From Psococerastis gibbosa (Eukaryota; Arthropoda; Insecta; Psocodea; Psocidae), in NCBI GenBank assembly GCA_963971405.1, contig OZ020484.1:16926001-16990000 (forward strand): a stretch of DNA of 64,000 nucleotides, written 5' to 3'. The notes below the pieces were generated by a model that saw only the letters and a program-made list of their open reading frames with translations, was not told the DNA's origin and searched no databases. The translations under genes and the position numbers were made by a program. Below are positions 60,201-64,000 of this stretch, one piece after another. The first letter of the stretch is position 1, and each line of letters starts with the position of its first letter.

Positions 60201-63068
60201 GTTTTCATTCCAATCTTTACTAGTCATTGAACCCCCATATTAAAAATACTGTTCAAGCTTATCATTAGCGTCAACGTGTGATTTCATCAGTATGAAGGAC
60301 AGTGTGGTTTCCGAGAGATAAAAATTATGAACGTGGAATGTGAAAATAATGAAGTAATTAAGAACTTATGATGTTATTTTTTATAATTATTATCAAATAT
60401 CAAATCATTAGACATTGAAAAAAAGTGTCTTGAGATTCTGTTATTATTGTGAATGTAACAGAAATCTTCTTCTTATTTCAGAAAAGACAATAGCTTGGAA
60501 GCGAGTTGTACAGGGTGTGCGTGAGATGTGTGATGTTTGTGAGACGACTCTTTTTAATTTTCATTGGGCCTGCGGCAAATGTGGCTTTGTCGTCTGCCTC
60601 GACTGCTATAAGGTAAGCCGTAAGGTATGAAATAATCACGTGGTAGTTTTGTTGCCCGACTGATCGAGGAACTGAGGCAGTTTAAATCGATATTTTATTA
60701 TATTAATTTTAATTTTCAAAGCAAACTAAATGTGACAAAACAATAAAATATACTCGTCATTGTTCGCCCGATAAATCCATCATCAATAGTTTTATACCAT
60801 GACTTCAACTGAAGTCTGTAATAAACCATAATCAAATAAAAGTAATTGTTAAAGTGAAATTGAAATTCAACATTCAAATTCCAACGCAAGTATTTCAGTA
60901 TTTCCACCAGTCTTAACTATGCCAACCGCCTAGGCATGTCGTCTTAGTTTTAGGCATCGTCAGAATTAGAGAAAAAAAATGCCTATACATAATTAAATAA
61001 AATTACATAAAATCCTAACGTTAGATAACTGGCAGTTATTATATTAGTATATTAAAGTGAAAACATTTATTTCTGCAATTATTTTTGTTTCCTCTAGTCG
61101 GGTTAATTACATTGCATTTTTAATTTAAAATACCTCTTGTTTCCGTTTGTTGTTTTTGCTGGAAGAAATTGAGTGAGAAGACATTGAAGTTAGATTGTAG
61201 TTTTGTTTTTACAGCATTTTGTAGCACTTATTTGCTTTTGCAAGTGCAATCTGTCTTAACACCAGCATGGATTTATGTATTTTTCGTGTGTACACCGCAT
61301 GTGATGACTAATTAACCTTTGGAAGTGTCTATGACAATTGGATTAAGCTTTTTAACCGTCTGATGTATCATAACAGTTTGAAGTTTACGTTGCAATCACT
61401 CAATCTCTGGGTTTTCTACGACATGGTTTATTTTGATTACAGGCTCGTAAGAGTGGAGTGGTTCAAATGTTCGCGGATTCCTCTGTTCGTGATCGAGATG
61501 ACTATGCGTGGCTTCAATGCACTAACCGACAGGGTCACGAGCAAGAGAAGCTCTTCCTCACGCAAATCATTGCAGGCGATGCCTTGAATGTTGTCACACG
61601 CAAACTTCATGAGATCCGCGAACAGTTATCCAACCTTCCTCAGAAATGTGGCTGCCAAAATCCCAAGGAGACCAAGCCTTATGGGATTTCGAGGGTATGT
61701 TATCATTAGCATTATTCTGGCCGCAAAAACCATAATTCTACCATATGCAAATTTTTGCAGTGCTCTTATGCACCTAGCCACCTAACCCTAATGGACATCT
61801 TCGCCACGCTGAGAGTAATCACGATGACTAGAGTGTTAGGCGAATTACAGACATCTTTCAAATGATATACGAAAGTTCACATCGCATTTATCATTTGTAA
61901 GATGACTGTTGTACGCGTAACACTTGCACAATATGCCTCAGTCAACTTGCTGGGATTCCGCTATGGCGTATGGCTCAACTCCGCATAGTTCACCTATATG
62001 TATTCGTTAGGTTTCTATGGCCACGAACCTCCTAATAAGTGTCCGTGTCCCACCCAAAGTATCGCTCAAAGTATCGCTGTAGCGCCAGTTTGCTTAAGAG
62101 ACGCTTATTCCGAACTCATCCCTAAACTTATCATTCCAACAATAAGACGAATTAAAATGATGACTAAAATACCTACACAGATCCAATTCTTAACAAGTGT
62201 ATTGAAGACCTAAGTGAGTTTCTGATAGTTCGTTTAACTCGCTGTGGAAACTACAATATAACTTGCAGTAGTGTGGTTTGCAACGTAGTCTGTAATTGGT
62301 TGCAGGATCTACTGAGGAGTCTTAAGACTGAGGGAACGAACGGAATTCGTGTGGATGTGAAAGATGATGAGAAGGAGAATAAGAAGAAAGGTAGTGGAGC
62401 AGCCAACGGATCCGCCATCAAGACTGAAGTCAATCAACTTTCCCCGGCCTGGGCTGACGTTGACGGCAACAAAACCGAAGATGTGCGTATTTTTTTCTTT
62501 AGGTGTCCCAATTTCCTATCTCTTGGTTTCTGTCGCCTCAATTAGTTTTCTATACGTCTATAGGAGAGAAAAGACAAATACTACCGCCAAATATATTTTT
62601 TGAATTTCCCTCCTCTGCTCTAGCGTCAACTACCGTGGTACTAGTAACGTCACCTTCACCCAAGAATTATTGCTGTGGCCTACCCTATGGGATTTGAACT
62701 TTTTTAAATGTAGAACAAACTGGATGATGATAATATCCACTGCATCGATTACTGCTTAAATAGTATTGAAGACAGGATTGAGTTCCTGACAGTTTGTTCA
62801 ATTTGGTTTTTGCCAAGTGTTGCAATAGATAAATTTGACTGCTTTCTGATTGACATGTCTTACTTTATTGTAGGAAGACTCAAACAGCTGCTCGGATTCT
62901 GACAAAGATGGCAGTTATTCGACTCTTCGAGAGCTCCTCATTCGACCTGCTAGTATATCAGCCGATGGAAGCTCACCACCACCGCCTACTTCCCCTATAA
63001 AACAGGAGTCAAGCCCTGGCCGTAGAAAAGAGGAGAAGAAAAAAGTAAAGTCGGAAGTTTTCAATTTA
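50432..63068 (+). CDS. Kdm3: KDM3/JHDM2-type H3K9 demethylase, nine-exon region, C-terminus beyond window
   Basis: Plus-strand gene assembled from nine exons (50432-51260, 52185-52386, 52665-53834, 54130-54945, 55787-55934, 60482-60612, 61443-61694, 62306-62482, 62874-63068). Every junction has GT/AG sites and keeps one reading frame. Known family role: KDM3 proteins are nuclear Fe(II)/2-oxoglutarate dioxygenases that remove mono- and dimethyl marks from histone H3 lysine 9. Seen here, numbering from the ATG at 39775: a Ser/Pro/Glu-rich disordered region (1-280), a charged coiled coil (about 280-347), a Pro-rich segment with basic clusters (348-737), Lys-rich NLS-like runs and an AT-hook-like RRPKGSK (738-950), a CxxC region starting about 960, a C6 zinc finger at 1075-1100 (CDVCETTLFN...WACGKCGF...CLDC) and LRELL at 1263-1267. 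The JmjC domain and its iron ligands lie beyond 64000, so the product is incomplete here. The exons are visibly more GC-rich than the flanking introns. Identity rests on the zinc-finger block. Confidence 0.93.
52185..52386 (+). CDS. Kdm3: KDM3 exon: charged coiled coil
   Basis: The acceptor is ...ttttctag at 52184 and the donor gtaggc at 52387. The product starts REQEAHEMEKHKERERIEKAE and is almost wholly Glu/Arg/Lys with regular spacing, as in a long single alpha-helix or coiled coil. It ends HFEESLRLAQQK in phase 0. An antisense open frame of 90 codons across this exon is a shadow of the low-complexity coding. Confidence 0.88.
52665..53834 (+). CDS. Kdm3: KDM3 exon: proline-rich segment with basic NLS-like cluster
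   Basis: The product starts QKWPTNIINALGQVQDD. The exon is 390 codons and phase 0 at both ends (donor gtaagt at 53835). The sequence is Pro/Ser/His-rich, probably disordered. Two short motifs stand out: PLDLGLSE, which resembles but does not exactly match the PxDLS CtBP-binding consensus, and SPKRKAPTP...CKRPRQSP, a bipartite-like basic cluster suited to nuclear import. A run of SPGPRPSPGPRPSPGPSPS is a short Pro/Ser repeat around 53690-53745. The acceptor is a tandem cagcag (see findings). Confidence 0.88.
54130..54945 (+). CDS. Kdm3: KDM3 exon: Lys-rich region and CxxC zinc-binding region
   Basis: The acceptor is gatttcag at 54129 and the donor gtaagc at 54946. The exon is 272 codons, phase 0 on both sides. 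It opens AWLQRHSGEDGVDTEG. It carries Lys/Arg clusters (AKRKAKVKKKKKTGKRP and KKRGRRPKGSKN, AT-hook-like but with an extra Arg). It ends with a folded-looking region: GEFFLQDGPCFEVAPKLGKC, then CRECRWTPNQR, then IFCRFYAFRRL. The Cys spacing and the RFYAFRRL block are typical of KDM3 proteins and are the strongest identity evidence beside the C6 finger. Confidence 0.92.
55787..55934 (+). CDS. Kdm3: KDM3 exon: EDIKLWLPP linker
   Basis: The acceptor is gtttcag at 55786 and the donor gtgtgt at 55935. The product EDIKLWLPPPDPPAELS... ends in NINMSE plus one base of a split Glu codon, so the following intron is phase 1. The frame continues exactly into the 60482 exon. The intron that follows is 4.5 kb and loaded with transposons. 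Confidence 0.9.
56983..57565. mobile_element. foldback element in KDM3 intron carrying a nested hAT MITE
   Basis: After removing 57054-57242, the left half (…CATTGTAGCCACAGGGCTAG, tagaggatttcttgtc, GCGTGAAGCCGACTGCA) is mirrored by the right half (TGCGGTCGGCTTCACGC, gacaagaaatctta, CTAGCCCTATGGCTACAATG). A second internal end (CCCTGTACACACGGACGGTT inverted) resembles the left terminus GGCCCGCTACATACAGATGA, so there may be two layers. Exact outer limits are uncertain. Confidence 0.65.
57054..57234. mobile_element. poly-G hAT MITE, CAGGCGCGTACCCA end
   Basis: CAGGCGCGTACCCA at the left and TGGGTACGGGCCTG at the right. Perfect 8-bp duplication CACAGGGC at 57046-57053 and 57235-57242. G-runs inside both ends. 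Confidence 0.94.
57908..58128. mobile_element. palindromic MITE, GGCGGCTGTTCCACCG end
   Basis: GGCGGCTGTTCCACCGGCGT is mirrored by ACGTCGGTcagtCGGTGGAATAGCCGCC. ATGACGTGGTAGCAGACATT occurs near the left end and its complement near the right end. AAA flanks both sides. 221 bp, almost fully self-complementary. Confidence 0.88.
58850..59460 (+). repeat. tandem repeats of about 120-180 bp inside the hAT element
   Basis: The block ATGCGTAAAACCCC..ATTTCAG, then a T/A-rich stretch, then GGGGGAGACCCC, recurs about five times (starts near 58883, 59011, 59104, 59265, 59393). Higher-order pairs are visible: aaatctaaacatttttggca occurs at 58861 and 59248. Confidence 0.85.
59600..59661. mobile_element. 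poly-G element right end, TACGCCACTG
   Basis: A G-run of 12 followed by sequence ending TACGCCACTG, the complement of the CAGTGGCGTA end at 44889. It lies inside the larger hAT element, so it is either nested or a shared module. No left partner was found. Confidence 0.4.
60482..60612 (+). CDS. Kdm3: KDM3 exon: C6 zinc finger
   Basis: The acceptor is cttatttcag at 60481 and the donor gtaagc at 60613. The exon supplies the last two bases of a Glu codon, then KTIAWKRVVQGVREM and the six-cysteine finger CDVC...WACGKC...CLDC, ending YK in phase 0. In characterised KDM3 proteins this zinc finger precedes the JmjC domain and is needed for full demethylase activity. All six cysteines of the family pattern are present. 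Confidence 0.93.
61443..61694 (+). CDS. Kdm3: KDM3 exon following the zinc finger
   Basis: The acceptor is ttgattacag at 61442 and the donor gtatgt at 61695. The exon is 84 codons in phase 0. It continues the finger as ARKSGVVQMFADS, then WLQCTNRQGHEQEKLFLTQI, IIAGDALNVV and an alpha-helical stretch (TRKLHEIREQLSN), ending KCGCQNPKETKPYGISR. The block is hydrophobic, structured and typical of KDM3 between finger and JmjC domain. Confidence 0.92.
62306..62482 (+). CDS. Kdm3: KDM3 exon: acidic/basic linker
   Basis: The acceptor is ggttgcag at 62305 and the donor gtgcgt at 62483. The exon is 59 codons in phase 0, starting DLLRSLKTEGTNGIRVDVKD. It includes a Lys/Glu-rich low-complexity run and a KTE sequence resembling a sumoylation site (inference only). 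It probably forms a flexible linker. Confidence 0.85.
62874..63068 (+). CDS. Kdm3: KDM3 exon: LRELL motif segment (last exon in window)
   Basis: The acceptor is tattgtag at 62873 and the donor gtaagt at 63069. The exon is 65 codons in phase 0. It starts EDSNSCSDSDKDGSYS and contains LRELL (residues 1263-1267), an LxxLL nuclear-receptor-box motif in a conserved KDM3 position, then SPPPPTSPIKQESSPG and KSEVFNL. No further exon is convincing between 63069 and 64000, so the JmjC-coding exons should follow beyond the window. Confidence 0.88.
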
Positions 63069-64000
63069 GTAAGTTATGCCCTGTGTTATTAATGAGGAAC
63101 TTTTGTATAGTAATCCAACCTTGGCAAAACGCCCTCCCTTGATTGGAGCGGCACATCTCAATACAGAACTTATGGCCATTAGCAATTGCGCCCCAGCAAT
63201 CAGAGCGTTGGATCATACACGGAAGCGATAGGTTACGATTCTCTCTGTATTCTTTAGAATAAGTAAGTGCGCCAATCACAGCGAGGTTTAGGGCTATATT
63301 ATCATATTAAAAAGTTCTCCATTGAATTTGAATAATCCCTCTTTCATAATAGTCACTTGCGTTTTCTATCAGACTTATTGACATTTACTTCTTTTATATT
63401 TAATATAAAAAATGTATATGAAGTTGTTTACCATATGTGCCATGCGGTGTGAAATACCCGTCAATTTAATTAGATAAAACAGCAATAAAATATCATGAAT
63501 TTAGCCGAAAGTTTTTCCAACACTGAAACAATCTGCTATAGTTCAATTTCTATTGCAAAATCAAAAAAATTGACGTCTGTAGACCGGGCAACTCAGAAGT
63601 TTGGGGTATCAAAAGTCGCCGTTAAAAGAAATTAGAAACAATGGAAGGATTCTGTTTGTGGTTTTGATGGCAATAAATGAAAATTTACAGAACAGAAAAA
63701 TTGCCAATATTCAGTTAGTTCCATTAGAAAATGCCAATGGCTCACTTGTTTTGGAAAAGGTAAACTTATTATGAAACAGAGGTAGTAATTCACAAAATAT
63801 TTCGTAGGTATCGATGCATTTTAGCATAACAAATTTTTTTTTTGGGCTTTTTGGACCACTGACAATTATGTTGATAAGCTTACCATAGATGGAACATCAT
63901 TTCTTTATAGACTGAGTCCTTAAAGCATGACTGTACTGAACTTTTGAAGTTTCTAGCTTTACTCTAAACTTCATTGCATTCTAATTGGTAGTTTCGGAGA
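63069..64000 (+). other. Kdm3: KDM3 intron, runs out of the window
   Basis: Begins gtaagt. A 69-base open stretch between acceptor-like tttacag (63690) and donor-like aaggtaaac (63759) keeps phase 0 but encodes nothing recognisable as KDM3. Confidence 0.5.
63500..63760 (+). pseudogene. possible transposase helix-turn-helix remnant
   Basis: The plus-strand frame reads KSKKLTSVDRATQKFGVSKV and AVKRN, then a stop, KQWKDS and a second stop. The pattern resembles the helix-turn-helix of CENP-B/Tigger-type transposases, but it is short, broken and unsupported by neighbours. Confidence 0.25.

Larger units (their letters stand above)
55935..60481 (+). other. 4.5-kb KDM3 intron crowded with transposons
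   Basis: This intron separates the EDIKLWLPP exon from the C6 finger exon. It holds a foldback element with a nested hAT MITE (56983-57565), a GGCG-ended MITE (57908-58128) and a 1.67-kb hAT-like element (58251-59915). 55935-56980 and 59924-60481 show no recognisable feature beyond AT-rich sequence. The other KDM3 introns are 0.28-0.92 kb and mostly featureless, except the 10.6-kb first intron. Confidence 0.85.

Noticed and set aside
63691-63759. 69-base phase-0 exon between tttacag and gtaaac in the last intron
   Set aside because: It would fit the KDM3 frame but the 23 residues match nothing expected, and the same stretch lies in a possible transposase remnant.

Overview
This is a window of a repeat-rich, intron-containing animal genome. 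It is most likely from an insect. A (TTAGG)n tract, the arthropod telomere unit, lies at 25810-25836. The only conventional gene is a multi-exon KDM3-type histone demethylase with long AT-rich introns. The rest is packed with non-autonomous DNA transposons, SINEs and LINE fragments. I cannot name the species from sequence alone; a hemimetabolous insect would fit.

Gene content. From about 39.6 kb to the right edge, the plus strand carries a gene whose product matches KDM3/JHDM2 (JMJD1 family) H3K9 demethylases. Nine exons between 50432 and 63068 splice in frame with consensus GT/AG sites. A tenth, upstream initiator exon (ATG at 39775, donor at 39785) ends in exactly the phase the 50432 exon needs. 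The window encodes about 1,310 residues: a long disordered region, a charged coiled coil, nuclear-localisation-like basic clusters, a CxxC region, the family C6 zinc finger and an LxxLL motif. The catalytic JmjC domain is not here and should lie beyond 64000.

Bases 1-39.6 kb hold no supportable host coding gene. They contain LINE 3' fragments (2.0, 2.7-3.2, 9.0, 13.0-13.7, 28.6 kb), a 5S-rRNA-derived SINE (0.9-1.26 kb), tRNA-derived SINEs (21.3, 27.2, 41.0 kb), and many MITEs. At least ten elements in the window are hAT-like, with 8-bp target duplications that can be read directly. A second group has TAA/TTA duplications and GGCG ends (PIF/Harbinger-like). A third consists of near-palindromic TTAA-flanked elements of about 390 bp. 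A fourth set shares one core but has different ends. Several insertions are nested, so their order can be read: a hAT MITE inside a LINE frame (13.2 kb), a SINE inside a poly-G element (0.9 kb), a MITE inside a LINE tail (28.6 kb), two hAT elements stacked on one target (47.1-47.5 kb), and a hAT element inside a foldback in a KDM3 intron (57 kb).

The most unusual structures are the palindrome at 36840-37158 (two 148-bp arms, two mismatches seen), the recurring homopolymer G/C tracts just inside the ends of many hAT-like MITEs, and an 18-bp motif shared by otherwise different GGCG-ended elements. No CRISPR array, operon or complete transposase gene was seen. I found no convincing novel gene system.
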